Shown: positions 23,201-34,680, counted from the first letter of the stretch. The stretch: DNA of 64,000 bases from Pseudocercospora fijiensis CIRAD86 (GCF_000340215.1 NW_006921543.1:1488001-1552000), one strand, 5' to 3'. Translations and numbers: made by a program. Notes: a model not told the origin generated them from the sequence alone.

Positions 23201-25870
23201 TAATGCTATTCGTATCTACTTTACGAATGCCAACGTTAATAAGCTTAATTACTAGCAGTTACGAGATATAGGAAACCTAGTCCTTCTAATTTATACCGAC
23301 TACAATCGACCGGATACTGCTACTATTAATAGCAAGAGCGTATACAATCTTAATGCCCTCCTAAAGGTCTCGATCGGATATAAGCTTATGCTCTTAACTA
23401 ATCTCTAGACTGAATTCGGGTTAGTTAACGGCCGCTAGGGGATTCTATACGATATTGTCTAGCCTAAATCCGTACGCGATAAAAATCTTCGGTAGGTGCC
23501 GCCTCTTTGCCTCCTTGTCGCCTTTAAAGGCCTAAAGGATAATATACCGGCCCTCTTTAAGGTCGTAGGCCGTAAGATTGTGCCTATCTTCCGGATTAAG
23601 CGTAACGTTAATAGCCGAGACAACTAGCGCTAACAATTTCCTTTAACTGTATCTTACGCCTTAACGGTATACAAGGTATAGGGTATAACTCTCGACTAGG
23701 CTATTATTAAGCTTAGTCTAAAGGACTTCTCGGCTAGTCTTATATACGTCGCTTTCTCTCGTATAAAGAGCTATATAGGTCTTATAATTAAGGACGCTTT
23801 CGACTTTTAACGTATTCGGGACCTAGGGAAGACAAATGTTGCACGTATACGACTCGTAGATAAGCGTCGGAGAGAGGGTTAATTTCTTCCTAAACCGCCT
23901 GCTTCTCCGCTAGTATCCTCGCGTGCTTTCGACTATAGCGGGCCGTTGTCTACCTTTTCTAACAGTCTAATAAATGTACTTAGTTAGACAAATTAGCATC
24001 GATAGCAAGGTAACAATAACGACAATAATTCCGAGCTCTAGACCGTTCTACTCGACTTGCCCCTACTAGGTTAAGAGTAGTCTATTATTAACGACGCTAT
24101 AGCCGCTAAACCTAAGAGCGAAGGCTTCTCTTTGTATTCTAGTTATATATACTATCTAGAGGCCTACCTTAGGTCGCAGCGCACGCCTTACGGACAGCAC
24201 TACTACGTCGGTATCAATTCCGCTATTAAGCGACATCTCTTTATCCGCTAGATCTAGGAGGCCGAGCGTTAACAATAGCAAATCCTTCGGGATTAGGCTC
24301 GTATAGAGTAAAGGCCGTCTCGTAGTCGTCCTCGCGATCGTACTATATCTGTTATATCTATAGTATTATCGCCTTACTAGGAGGTTAGTATATGCCTATC
24401 TAACGAGGATTTAGAGCGTACGTTTATATCTTATATACGTATAGAGATAGGTATAGCTCTCGTCGCTAAATTTAGCGGGCGCGAGGTTAGGCATATCGAT
24501 ATCGCTCGTCCTCTATAGACATTATACTAGTTACGCTTCTTAAAGGATCCCGACGGCGAGAAGATCTTCTAGCAGGTATACCGTAAGATGTATCTTAACT
24601 ATTAATAGCTCTAAGCTACGAAGAGTCGTATCTAGTAGGCGAAGAAGCGGCAAGACTATCTAACTCGAAATCCTCGCCCTTAGATAGTACGTCTTATCGA
24701 CCTCGCTTTCGATTATACCTGTATTACGTAGGGATAGGGTCGTTATACCTTCAATAATCTAGGTAGTGTTAATTTGCCTACGGGTAGCGGCTTCCGGTCT
24801 CTCGACTTGTTTAATATAGTCGCTTATATCCCTTAGGACCCTTATAACCCTAATAATCTAGTTAGCGCCTAGTATAGCGATTAAGTTCTTACTAACCTTC
24901 TCCGACTACGAGAGCACGCTTTTAACTACGATCGTGTATAGTTGATTATACCTATTAACGCTTTTGGTGTCCTCTTTCTATCTAGCTCGGACGAACGTCG
25001 TACTTGTAATATAGTTAATATTGCTTATAAGATTATTCGAGAGTTTAGTTAGCCGACTACTGTTACTACTTAACCTATTAATCCTTACTAGTAGGCATCT
25101 GCTACGACTAAGGATTGCTATTAGTACTAGAATAATATAAGCGACGTTCTCGAAGCATTACGCACTCTCGCCTTTATCCCCGATTCTCGACTAGTCTATA
25201 TAATCTACTCTTCGAATAGTTACTTAGTTACGGCAAAAATCGACCCTCGTACCGCAGTTATATAGACTTAGAACTCGTAGCTAGACGTCCGTATAGATAG
25301 CACTCGTACTATTAGTAGTAACGGTCCCCGCCTTGTCCTTACGTTTGCTAGCCTTTTATTACTCGTTCCTAGCGCTAAATAGGCCGGTTAGCCCTCTAAA
25401 TACGGCTAGAAATATTAAGAGGTCGATAAAGCTACCCGATAGACTAATGCTTCCGCTTGTAGCCCTATTGCTCTCGAGAACCTCTACGTTCTTATACAGG
25501 ATCGCCTACCTGTTCGCATTATAGGTTCTAAATCTAATCTTATAGATTAGGCTACTTAGATTCGCTTAAACTACCTAGCGACTTTGTGTACCGATATCGA
25601 CTACGACTATCGCCCTTCTACTCCTATAGGCGAAGTTTGGCTTCCTTATATACTAGTACATTCCGTAGAGTAGGTAGCATAGCGGTACTAGGAGCTAGTC
25701 GATAAGCAGCGTACTAAGAAGCGAGTCGAAGCGATAGACACGGCAGACGATCTAGTAAGCGGTACGCTAGATAGTATAGCGAAGGGTGCAGTAGAAAATC
25801 TAGTAGAAGTACTATCTTTAGCGTTCTTGTTTAGTAGCAGTAAGGATATAGAGATGTCGGATATATAGGT
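17262..25870 (+). pseudogene. Helitron Rep-helicase relic
   Basis: Read with TAG as Gln/Trp, a single very long protein emerges. The Rep region has VSAADLQQDLLARLMLGY near 20710, KPKFNVLNYQYRFE, and then SSYYIYFFLQCGLPKP at about 20940, where the HIH of the HUH nuclease motif has become YIY by CAC-to-TAC change. The two-tyrosine region follows near 21411-21440 (QYILKYYSKTE). The helicase region has Walker A NGVGGTGK at 22551, Walker B IIIDEKS near 22803, a motif III-like FSDFCQLIPVF near 22920 and the C-terminal YVAFSRIKS near 23745. About 650 more residues follow with no recognised domain. Nicking is done by Rep and unwinding by the helicase; both are dead here. The start was not resolved. 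Confidence 0.85.
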
Positions 25871-26081
25871 ATTGTATTAGATAGACGAGCGCTGTTAAAG
25901 GCCTGCCTTTAATAGCGCTCTTATCTAGTCTGTCGCCCTTAATTAGCCTATTTAGCATTGCCCGGGTTCTAAGGCTACTAACTAACTAGCTATCTCGTTC
26001 AAAACAATACTGTTTGCTATGCCTTTTAAAAGTGATAAACACGATAACGACCGTAGCTTCTAATTGGCTTAATACTATAAG

Positions 26082-26106
26082 GCGGGAGCTTCGCTCGCAC
26101 TTCTAG
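26082..26106 (+). other. Helitron 3' terminal hairpin and CTAG end
   Basis: GCGGGAGC-TTC-GCTCGC can fold (four GAGC/GCTC pairs plus two more across a bulge). Four bases later ACTT is followed by CTAG at 26103-26106. Helitron ends normally have such a hairpin 5-10 bases before CTRR. Confidence 0.65.
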
Positions 26107-26755
26107 GCACGCGTAGCCGCCTAGGAGCACATTTTATATATAGTAGATATATATACCTACGATAATAATATAGCGGTAGATATATATATAAGAATAATAC
26201 CTTATCCTACTATAATATAGCCCTCGTTACTATCCTTCTCTTCTTATTAATAATTATAATACCGCGCTTTAAAGATATATAATACTACGTAGGCCCCTCG
26301 TAGTTATCTAAGATATACTAAATATATAGTATATAATATGTAGTTCCCTATATATATACCTCTATCTACGACCTGCTCGTCTTGCTTATACTAATTAAAC
26401 CGCTAGTAAGGTAGTATTATATAAGTAACCTACTATACTATATATTGTAGTTATAAGCCTAGATTTAATCCGTAATATTAGAGACTTCTATAGTAGAAAA
26501 GAATTTTCTATTCTACGAGACCTTTTATAATCGATAGTCTTAATAGTACTAATAACTATTTTATTAAGCTTCTATAATCGTCTTTAAAATTAGTATATCT
26601 TTAATAATAGCTCTCTTATTAGCTAGTCGTCTCGGTAGTACTAGATATATTACCCTTTAAGGACTAAATAACTAGGACCGCTAGTCTACGTAAACTAAGA
26701 CTTATCTAACTAGATATAAAATATAGATCTATATAGATCTATATTTAACTAAACT
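26107..26755. other. AT-rich RIP-mutated spacer between Helitron and hAT-A
   Basis: Rich in TATATA runs; no coding relic or repeat family recognised. Confidence 0.45.
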
Positions 26756-28268
26756 AGACCTCGTAGTAGGTCGGTTTATAAACTACTAAACGTATATAGT
26801 TTAGTTTCTTAGCGGTAAACTAGCTCCCTAGTTCTAGTTTAGTTTCTTTAAACTATATAGATTCCTAGTTTAAATAAAAGACGATATTAGCTTTACTATA
26901 AGGATACTCTTATTCGACTACTCGCTACGATTGCCGGGTATACTAGAGACTATACTAGTTTTAACTATTATATAAGCGAGTTTTAGTATTAATCTCTAAT
27001 AGAGTATTTCCTAGGGCTATAAGAAGATACTAGTTATTTCTATCGATATTATATATCTTAACGTCTTCGGATAGTAGGTAAATCCGGAGTAGACTATTAT
27101 AGCCGGTAGGAATATTAAGAGTCTTATATACGTATCTAATAAGAGTAAAGTAGCTTAGCTAGATTTAATAAGATAGGAGTCTCCTAGCCTAGGATTACTA
27201 TAGATAGTTATTCGACTACTAGCTACTATTACCGGCTATAATAGTAACTAGGTTATATTTACTACGCTCGCGGTTAGCTTAATAATAGCTATTAACGTTA
27301 CTAGGTCGTAGTTGCTATTACTAGGGCATAGTTACTATTACTAGGGTATAGTTACTATTACTAGGGCGTAGTTGCTATAGTTATAAAAGCTTACCTATAT
27401 AGCGTTATATAGGCGGTAATAATTAGGGCTACGCGATATTCTTATATCTTTTAACTTCTTCTTCCTTTATATCTATAACTATAATAACTACTATACGCTA
27501 CGCCCCTACCCTCCTATTCCTTAAAATAGTAAAAAAGAAGCGCGCCGCGCGCTAAATAGAAAATAGAACTAAAGACCGAGAGTTTGTTTTACCTAAGTAT
27601 CTAAGAAAAAAGCGTAAGACTAAAAAGAAGTACTCTACGAAGAAGAATTCTATACGGGACTACGAGAGAAAGGAGAAGATAGATAAGGATAAAAGATCGA
27701 AGAATAAGAGAAGAAAGGCGCGGAATAAAGTATTCTATCGATAGCTAGCGCCTATAGAAAAAAGTAAAGGTTAGAATAAGAAGATAACCTAAGAGAACGC
27801 TTAGAGGAAAAGAAATTACGTCTAGTTTTCGAGCGTAACTTTCTAGTAGCGTAAGTGAATCTAGCCGGTAACCGTAGCTAGTAGCCGTAGCTAGTAGCTA
27901 TAGCCGGTAGCTATAGCCGGTAGCCGTAGCTAGTATTATTATCTTTAAGACGTTAACTAATAGTATTTAGACCTATTACCGCTATCTCTATTAATACGAC
28001 TAATAGTAATAGAGATATTTAGATAGCTAAGAAGAATAATACTAGAGTTTAGAATACTACGAAAGAGCTTAATACTACGAATAAAGGGACTAAAAAAAGT
28101 AAGGAGATACTATACGTTAATCTAGTAAAAGGTATGTTCTTAGAGCCTAACCCTATAGACAATAAGCGCTAGGAGTAGATCGAGTATAGTTAAAGAGACG
28201 AGATACTAGTAAAGGGCTAAGGTAGAAGTCCTATTAATCTAGAAAATTATAGCTAAAGCTACTACGAA
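26756..28268 (+). mobile_element. hAT-A: left end of the large hAT transposon, truncated by hAT-C
   Basis: Starts TAGACCTCGTAGTAGGTCGG, a slightly changed form of the terminus of hAT-B, and is colinear with the left end of hAT-B (33760 to about 35050). It includes the CTAGGGCGTAGTTGC tandem units at about 27297-27385, the GCGCGCCGCGCGC block near 27541 and the basic coding relic near 27570-27850. At 28268 the match stops after ACTACGAA, where another hAT terminus (hAT-C) begins; in hAT-B the same sequence continues past that point. hAT-C therefore inserted into hAT-A. Confidence 0.75.
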
Positions 28269-28689
28269 TAGACCCCGTAGTAGTTCGGGTTAGTTTAGTT
28301 TAGTTTGCTAAGCCGAAGATCTAGTTTAGTTTAGGTTAGTTTGCTAAGCAACTATAGGAGTAGCTAGTTCGAACTATAGAATTTATCGGTTTCTAAGAAG
28401 TATAAGAATATATACGTAACTCGAAGCAAGCCCTTTATAAGATACGAGAGTATAGCCGGTAGCGTAACCGGCATTTTTTAGTTATAGGAAGGTACTTATA
28501 TAACCCTAAATCTATAGACAATTAGCTAAGGGCACTAACTAATTAAAAGTATATATATATATAAGCTATTATAGTTTAGTTTAGAAACTGCACTTATTAG
28601 GTATGAATTTTATCCTTTCGCTCGCTATTTAATTCCCTAACTGCTCGGTAGAATATTATTATCTAGATCTAGGCAGAACTTATCGATTT

Positions 28690-29120
28690 CCCTAGAAGCC
28701 CTCCTTAAGAAGTTCTAATACTTTCTAACTAAACTATTCTCTAATCTTAAGTACTAGGATAGCTCCTCCCTCGGTATCGGTATAGCATATAAAAGAGCTA
28801 TAAGGCAGCTCTATAGAACGTTCTACTAGTTACTCGCTATACTAAGGCCGAATGCTAGTTTATTCCCTAGAACTCTTAGTTATTTAGGAGATATAAAGGG
28901 TAGGGCAGGTAGTAACTTCGTATTATATAAGGAGGTAGAGGCTGCTATAGAGGAGTCCTTTAACCTATAGAAGATAGTAAAAGATATAGAGGCAGCTATA
29001 GGTCTAGGTACCTAGTTGAATTTCTAGTAGGTAGAGTATAAGGATATTTAGAGGGAGTATTAGGTAGAGTTACGAAGGCAGGTATATAATATAGTCTAGA
29101 AAATAGGGATAATACCTATA
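28690..29120 (+). pseudogene. Unrecognised hAT passenger protein, copy in hAT-C
   Basis: With TAG as Gln, one frame reads about 145 residues with a plausible helical composition (LEALLKKFQYFLTKLFSNLK, SYLGDIKGRAGSNFVLYKEV, EESFNLQKIVKDIEAAIGLG, DIQREYQVELRRQVYNIVQK). A second copy lies on the opposite strand at about 50408-50830. Conservation of the frame in both copies argues for a real gene. No family is recognised. In element orientation it is convergent with the histone H3 gene. Confidence 0.5.
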
Positions 29121-29416
29121 ACTATAAGTATTAGGCTCTTTAACCTTCCTTATTTTTCCCTATTTTCTTTTTATAAAAATCTAAACTAATACAAATTAAC
29201 CGGAATATATATCTTCTTTTAGTTCTTTAAAAACCCTAGTAGCGTAGCTAGTAGCGTAGCCGGTAGCGTAGCCGGCCTTTTTACTTCTTAGTACTAACGG
29301 GATTTTCGAAGACTTCTATTCCGTATAGCTAATAAAGTATACTATATATATATACTTAGAGAGTATTTCGAGCGCGGTATATAGCGCTATATAATAGCGG
29401 CTTATTTCGTATATAG

Positions 29417-29421
29417 AAAAG
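29417..29421. repeat. Target-site duplication of the Copia element, left copy (AAAAG)
   Basis: AAAAG before the left LTR equals 32637-32641 after the right LTR. The uninterrupted sequence in hAT-B contains it once. Confidence 0.88.
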
Positions 29422-29723
29422 TCTTAGAAATAAGCTTTGTTAGCCTCAAAGCGAGTAAATAACAATTTTAGGCTGCTTTGTCCTTATATCCTTCTTTATA
29501 TATATACAGCCTTTATATATAAAGAAATAAGATTACGAGGCGTAATACGGCGCCTCTAGAACTATCGGATATACCGATACTATTGTCGGAGTAGCCGACA
29601 ATAGTAAGGATACTCGACAATAGGAAGGACTAAATATATATATACCTAGGATAGTTACTAGTTTAGACAGAATACAACGAACATAACACAGTTCAGCCTA
29701 CACTACTACTACACAATTCAAGA
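29422..29723 (+). repeat. Copia 5' LTR (302 bp)
   Basis: Starts TCTTAGAAATAAGC and ends CAATTCAAGA, giving TCTT...AAGA inverted ends. Its partner is 32335-32636. Confidence 0.9.
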
Positions 29724-29859
29724 GGTTATAAGCCCGGCTAGCTCTTAACCTAAGATACTAAGCCTTACTCGCTATCGACTACTATTCGAAATACCCTACC
29801 GATCTTACTATATATCGATAACGGATACTTTTAATCCAGACGACTATCGATATATAAAC

Positions 29860-31916
29860 GACTTATATAACCAATTCCCGAGTATTGCTTACTATACGAA
29901 CAAGACGCCGAAAAAGCTAGAATCTAGAGTACGAAGAGCTATACTAATTGGTTTTAGTACTAAACAATACAAACTATACGACTTAGAAGCTAGGCGCGTA
30001 GTTTGGTCTCGAAACGTTAAGATACTCGATAGAGTATTCTTAAGTAGTACTACTTATACTACTAAAGAATCTATTAGTACGGATACACTATAAGATATAC
30101 CGACTATAGAACTTAATACTATTAGAGATATTACTACTCAAAACGATAGTAATATACTACCGGGGCCTAGCGATAATATGCTAGAAGAATTAGAGAGCTT
30201 AGAAGCTACTCTACCTAAGAAACAGTCTCTAGACGCCCCGGAATCTACTACTAGTATACAAGAAGAGCCTAAATATAAAAGGCCTAGACTAGCCAAAGAC
30301 GAGGCTAATACCCGAATATAGGATATGTTTAATCTATACAAAGGATATAGAAACAACGACGAAATAGCGTACTTAGCGGACGATAATATTACCGATCCGA
30401 ATACGTATAAAGATGCTATTAATAGTCCTAATTCCGAGAAGTGGAAAGAGTCTATGCTTAAAGAAATAACCGATCTACAAGCTTAAAACACCTAGGAACT
30501 AGTAGAACTACCGCCGGACCGAAAAGCGCTAAAAGGACGCTTCGTTTATAAATCAAAATTAAACGAGAAAGGCGAGGTAGTAAAACATAAATCCCGATAG
30601 GTAGTAAAAGGGTATAATCAAGTAAAAGGGATTGATTACGATTAAACCTTTAGCTAAACGGCAAGGCCCGAAACTTGGCGATCGTTATTCTACTTAGCGG
30701 CTTATTTTAATTGGGAAATAGAATAGTGGGATATAAAATCCGCGTTCCCAAATGCCGAAATAGACAAGGAAATATACGTCGAACAGCCTATAGGCTACAC
30801 GGACAATACGAATAAGGTATGCCGTCTAAATAAGGCATTATACGGATTAAAATAGTCTCCTAGGCAATGGTTTAAGAAGCTAAGTAGCCTACTAGCTACT
30901 ATAGGTTTTAAACCGATACCTAACGACGAGGCTGCCTTTATAAATAAGGAAACTAATATCCGAATTACGTGCCACGTTAACGACTTACTTATATTCGGTC
31001 CGAATAAAAACAATATCGACTCTATACGAGAATATCTCTCTAAGACGGTAGAAGTTACCGATCTAGGTCCTGTACGATACTATCTAGGTATAGAAGTATC
31101 TAGGGATAGGCCTAATAGGGTAGTAGAACTCTCCCAAAAGGCATATATTAAAAAGATACTAAAGAGGTTTAATAAAGAAACTAGCGCTAGCGTAGCTACT
31201 CCTACGGAGCAAGGAGTAATCCTAAAACAGTTTACGGCTAAAGCGTCTATAGAGGACCTATCTAAGTATCAAAAGCAAGTAGGGTCTCTTATATACTTAG
31301 CTATACAAACGAGACCCGACCTATCTTTCGCGGTAGGGCAAGTAGCAAGATATATATCTAATCCGGATAGGACTCATTTTAGAGCCCTAGATAGGATTTG
31401 GAAATATCTTAATGCTAATTAGAATAGCCTTGTTCATCGGGCTAATCGTCCGCCGCTTCTTAAAGGTTACTACGACTCCGATTACGGGGGCAATTTAGAT
31501 AACCGAAAATCAACTACGGCGTATATCTTTACGCTAGGCGATAAGGCACCGGTATCTTAGGTTAGTAAGCTCTAAAAGACCGTAGCGCTTAGTAGTTGCG
31601 AGGCTGAATATATAGCTCTAACGGAAGCTACTCGGGAATACTAATTCCTATCTAATTTAATAGTATCCTTAGATGTAAATCTAGAAGGAAATACTATAGC
31701 TACCGATAGCCAAAGTGCTATAGCACTAGCACAAAATCCAGAGCATTACTTTAGGACAAAACATATCGATATACGATATCATTATATAAGAGAACTACTT
31801 GAAAACAAAGTAATATCTCTAGTATATATAAATACAAAAGATCAAATCGCCGATCTACTAACTAAGGCACTATCGGCACCTATATTTACTAGACTAAAGG
31901 ATTTATTAGGCCTATA
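29860..31916 (+). pseudogene. Copia pol relic: integrase tail, reverse transcriptase, RNase H
   Basis: The integrase tail reads RRAILIGFSTKQYKLYDLEA. Reverse transcriptase of the Copia type runs from about 30430 (EKWKESMLKEITDLQ; GRFVYKSKLNEKGEVVKHKS; NEVEQWDIKSAF region; KALYGLKQSPRQWF; CHVNDLLIF, the Asn replacing the first Asp of the usual VDDLLIF). RNase H follows, with YYDSDYGGNLDNRKSTTAY, LSSCEAEYIALTEATRE and the family-typical end DQIADLLTKAL. The frame stops at TAA near 31914. Only scattered TAG/TAA codons break it. It is dead, but much less damaged than the Gypsy copies. Confidence 0.92.
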
Positions 31917-32334
31917 AGGACTTAAGCAACCGTCTAGAATCGAAACTGCCCTAGAAAATAAAAAGATATACGTAATATACTCTATAGAAGAGTACGTATA
32001 CTTATGTTCTATTTACTATAGAACTCCTAACCCTAGAACAAAACCGAGTATACTATTCGATTCTACGTATAAAACTTCCTAGATCTATATACTTAGGGTG
32101 TTATACGACTATCTAATAGTATTAAACTAACGGTCGAAAAAGACTCTCTATAAAACGACGAGGTAACGTCGGAAGAGACTTTGCGGAAAATTACCGGATT
32201 AAGCCTAGTTAGTCCGGGGAAATCTAGGGAAACCAAAAATCTACTAAACAATACTTCATTCCCTCGAAGTACGACAAAACCTACGATTCTATATAATAGG
32301 ATTGTTTATCGGCTATCTACCGCTTACGGGGGTG

Positions 32335-32636
32335 TCTTAGAAATAAGCTTTGTTAGCCTTAAAGCGAGTAAATGACAATTTTAGGCTGCTTTGTCCTTAT
32401 ATCCTTCTTTATATATATACAGCCTTTATATATAAAGAAATAAGATTACGAGGCGTAATACGGCGCCTCTAGAACTATCGGATATACCGATACTATTGTC
32501 GGAGTAGCCGACAATAGTAAGGATACTCGACAATAGGAAGGACTAAATATATATATGCCTAGGATAGTTACTAGTTTAGATAGAACACAACGAACACAAC
32601 ACAGTTTAGCCTATACTACTACTATACAATTCAAGA
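32335..32636 (+). repeat. Copia 3' LTR (302 bp)
   Basis: Preceded by a CGGGGGTG purine-rich tract. It differs from the 5' LTR at only a handful of sites, mostly transitions of the RIP type. Confidence 0.9.
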
Positions 32637-32641
32637 AAAAG
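32637..32641. repeat. Target-site duplication of the Copia element, right copy (AAAAG)
   Basis: Exact repeat of 29417-29421. Confidence 0.88.
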
Positions 32642-32716
32642 CTTATAGATAATACTACTAATATCCTTCCTACTAGAATATCTATCCTACCTAGTACTAT
32701 CTCGAATATAGACATT

Positions 32717-33368
32717 CTAGCCTTTTAGAATCTAATCGAGTGCTTTAAAATCCTTATCTATAATCGTAATACGCTTCGCGTAGATAGCTATAAGGTTAAC
32801 CGCTAAAATAGTATTAGTATAGTTCGAAAAGAGATAGAAGAGAAACATATATTCGAAGATACGAACTAGGTAGGCTTCTATAGCCTCTTAAAGGGCGTCT
32901 AGTACGGAGACTTAGAAGCGAAGGTCTAGTATATAATACTAGGCAATTTCGCGAATAAGTCGTCGGAAAGGAGCTTTACGGAGTAGGAGACTAGAGTCCT
33001 TCTAATACTTCCGAATCTTACGAAGGGCTACGGCTAAAGAAGGATTAGTAAAAAGATAGTAAGAATACCGGCTACGCTACCGGCTATAAAGAGGACTTAC
33101 TTCCTAGGCGCTATCGACGCTTCGTACGATTATTACTACTAGTAGTAGAAGCGCTAGTCGTCGTTTTACGTAGAGCCTTACCTACCGTCGTCTTATATAG
33201 AGCCTTACTTACGACGCCCTTTCTAGTACTAGAGCTAGCGGTAGTAGTAGTAGCTATCTTACGTTAATATACTATACTCGTTCTACTATTTCCGGTCTTA
33301 TTACGACCCGTAGAAGTAGTAGGTCCCTTCTTACGAGGCGTTATAACCTAGTTAAGTAGACTCGGTAT
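32717..33368 (-). pseudogene. Histone H3-like gene (H3-a), copy in hAT-C
   Basis: Inverted copy of 49379-50042 with the same two-intron structure and the same frame. Intron 1 carries ACCGGCTACGCTACCGGCT near 33068. The donor of intron 2 reads ATATGT here and ATATAT in the other copy, consistent with an original GTATGT hit by RIP. The start codon is ATA in both copies (ATG before RIP). The Gln codons of the H3 fold are TAG/TAA. Some RIP changes differ between the two copies, so the copies decayed partly independently from a gene that was intact. Confidence 0.8.
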
Positions 33369-33402
33369 TATAAAAGTCGTCAAATTAAGGAAAAAAGTAC
33401 GT

Positions 33403-33420
33403 TATAAAGGTATATAAAGG
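33403..33420 (+). promoter_or_regulatory. TATA-like boxes between H3-a and the divergent small ORF (hAT-C copy)
   Basis: TATAAAGG and TATATAAAGG stand in the short gap between the H3-a start (33368, minus) and the small ORF relic on the plus strand. This suggests a divergent promoter. The box points toward the plus-strand gene. Confidence 0.35.
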
Positions 33421-33431
33421 CGCGCGCGGAG

Positions 33432-33640
33432 CGAGGGTATTACGGAGGTAGTAGATATAGAGCGTAGAGGTATAGGTATCGATACGAAGGTTAAATAGAG
33501 CGAGAGAGGTAGTATTACGGTATCGCTAGGTAATAGAGTAAGCGTTGCGTAAGCCTATATTATAGTAACGTTAGAGTAAGGAAAGAAGGTAGGTACGGCT
33601 AAAAAAGGTAGGTACGGTAAACTTTAAAATATAGCCGGTA
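33432..33640 (+). pseudogene. Small unrecognised ORF divergent from H3-a (hAT-C copy)
   Basis: Reads with RIP stops DIERRGIGIDTKVK, then GSITVSLGNRVSVAQAYIIV and a basic tail with GTAKKGRYGKL. The hAT-B copy at 41935-42123 (minus) encodes the same peptide without stops. No family is recognised. It lies back-to-back with the histone gene. Confidence 0.45.
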
Positions 33641-33759
33641 TATACAGCTAGTATAGTAATAGGCGAAAGCCTCTTTTTAATAAATAGTCGGCGTAATAAT
33701 AGTATCCTACTATAGTATAGATATTCTTTAGTAATTCCTTTACTAGCTATAGTAATCTT

Positions 33760-33779
33760 TAGACCCCGTAGTAGTTCGG
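33760..33779 (+). repeat. hAT terminal inverted repeat, left end of hAT-B
   Basis: TAGACCCCGTAGTAGTTCGG; the same 20 bases start hAT-C at 28269, and they occur inverted at 51234-51253. Confidence 0.85.
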
Positions 33780-34096
33780 TTTCTAAACTACTAAACGTAT
33801 ATAGTTTAGTTTCTTAGCGGCGAACTAGCTCCCTAGTTCCGGTTTAGTTTTTTCGAACTATATAGATTCCTAGTTTAAACTAGAGACTATATTAGTTTTA
33901 CTATAAAAATACTCTTATTCGACTACTAGCTACGATTCCTAGCTATAATAGTAACTATATTACATTTAGTACGCTCTTTTATCGTTACTAGGGCGTAGTT
34001 ACTATTACTAGGGCGTAGTTTTACTATAAGGACACTCTTATTCGACTACCGGCTACGATTGCCGGCTATAATAGTAACTAGGTTATATTTACTACG

Positions 34097-34210
34097 CTCT
34101 ATTACCGTTGCTAGGGCGTAGTTGCCGTTACTAGGGCGTAGTTGCCGTTACTAGGGCGTAGTTGCCGTTACTAGGGCGTAGTTGCCGTTACCGGGGCGTA
34201 GTTGCTATAG
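34097..34210. repeat. 20-bp tandem repeat near the hAT left end
   Basis: About five to six units of GTTGCCGTTACTAGGGCGTA, with diverged units at 33990-34020. The same array is present, more mutated, in hAT-A at 27297-27385. Subterminal repeats in hAT elements usually bind the transposase; that role here is inference. Confidence 0.85.
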
Positions 34211-34389
34211 TTGCGAAAGCTTACCTATATAACGTTACGTAGGCGGTAATAATTAGGGCTTCGCGACATTCTTATATCTTTTAACTTCTTCCTCTATACC
34301 TATACCGATAATAACTACTATACGCTACGCCCCTGCCCCTTTTCCTTATAATAGTAAGAGAGAAGCGCGCCGCGCGCTAAATAGAAGAT

Positions 34390-34680
34390 AGAACTAAAGA
34401 CTACGAGTTTGTTTTACCTAAGTATCTAACTAAAAAGCGTAAGACTAAAAAGGAGTACTCTATAAAGAAGAATTCTATACGAGACCGCGAGAGAAAGGAG
34501 AAGATAGATAAGGATAAAAGAGCTAAGGATAAGAGAAAAAAGGCGCGGAATAAAGTATTCTATCGATAGCTAGCGCCTATAGAAAAAGGTAAAGGTTAGA
34601 ATAAAAAGACAACCTAAGAGAAGGCTAAGAGGAGGAAAGAATTGCGGCTAGTTTTTGAGCGTAAAGTTCTAGTAGCGTAA
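34390..34680 (+). pseudogene. Unrecognised basic protein relic near hAT left end
   Basis: One frame reads FVLPKYLTKKRKTKKEYSIK then a run of Lys/Arg/Asp/Glu-rich residues (RDRERKEKIDKDKRAKDKRK) and APIEKGKG. The same sequence stands in hAT-A at about 27570-27780. No domain is recognised; the composition suggests a nucleic-acid-binding or nucleolar-type tail. Confidence 0.4.

Larger units (their letters stand above)
17200..26106 (+). mobile_element. Autonomous Helitron (Rep/helicase), RIP-inactivated; 3' end defined, 5' end not
   Basis: A long Rep plus Pif1-type helicase relic is followed by a short hairpin and a CTAG terminus at 26103-26106, the standard Helitron 3' layout. The 5' end, expected to begin TC, could not be fixed; it may lie upstream and include the 90-bp minisatellite. 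Helitrons transpose by rolling-circle replication and leave no target duplication, so flanks cannot help define the ends. Confidence 0.82.
29422..32636 (+). mobile_element. Ty1/Copia retrotransposon, internally deleted, only lightly RIP-mutated
   Basis: Two 302-bp LTRs and an AAAAG duplication bound a 3215-bp element inserted in hAT-C. The internal part holds only the end of integrase, reverse transcriptase and RNase H; gag, protease and most of integrase are missing, so it is a deletion derivative. It keeps many CpA and TpG sites, unlike everything around it, and the LTRs are almost identical, which indicates a recent arrival. Confidence 0.93.
28269..33759 (-). mobile_element. hAT-C: inverted right-hand part of the large hAT transposon, carrying Copia and histone H3 copy
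   Basis: Begins TAGACCCCGTAGTAGTTCGG and is, without the Copia insert, the reverse complement of the right end of hAT-B: 28269-29421 matches 51253 back to about 50112, 32642-33431 matches about 50112 back to 49310, and 33432-33759 matches 42123 back to about 41780. It carries a histone H3-like gene on the minus strand and is cut at 33759, where hAT-B begins. Its missing half was not found after the right end of hAT-B. Confidence 0.75.
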
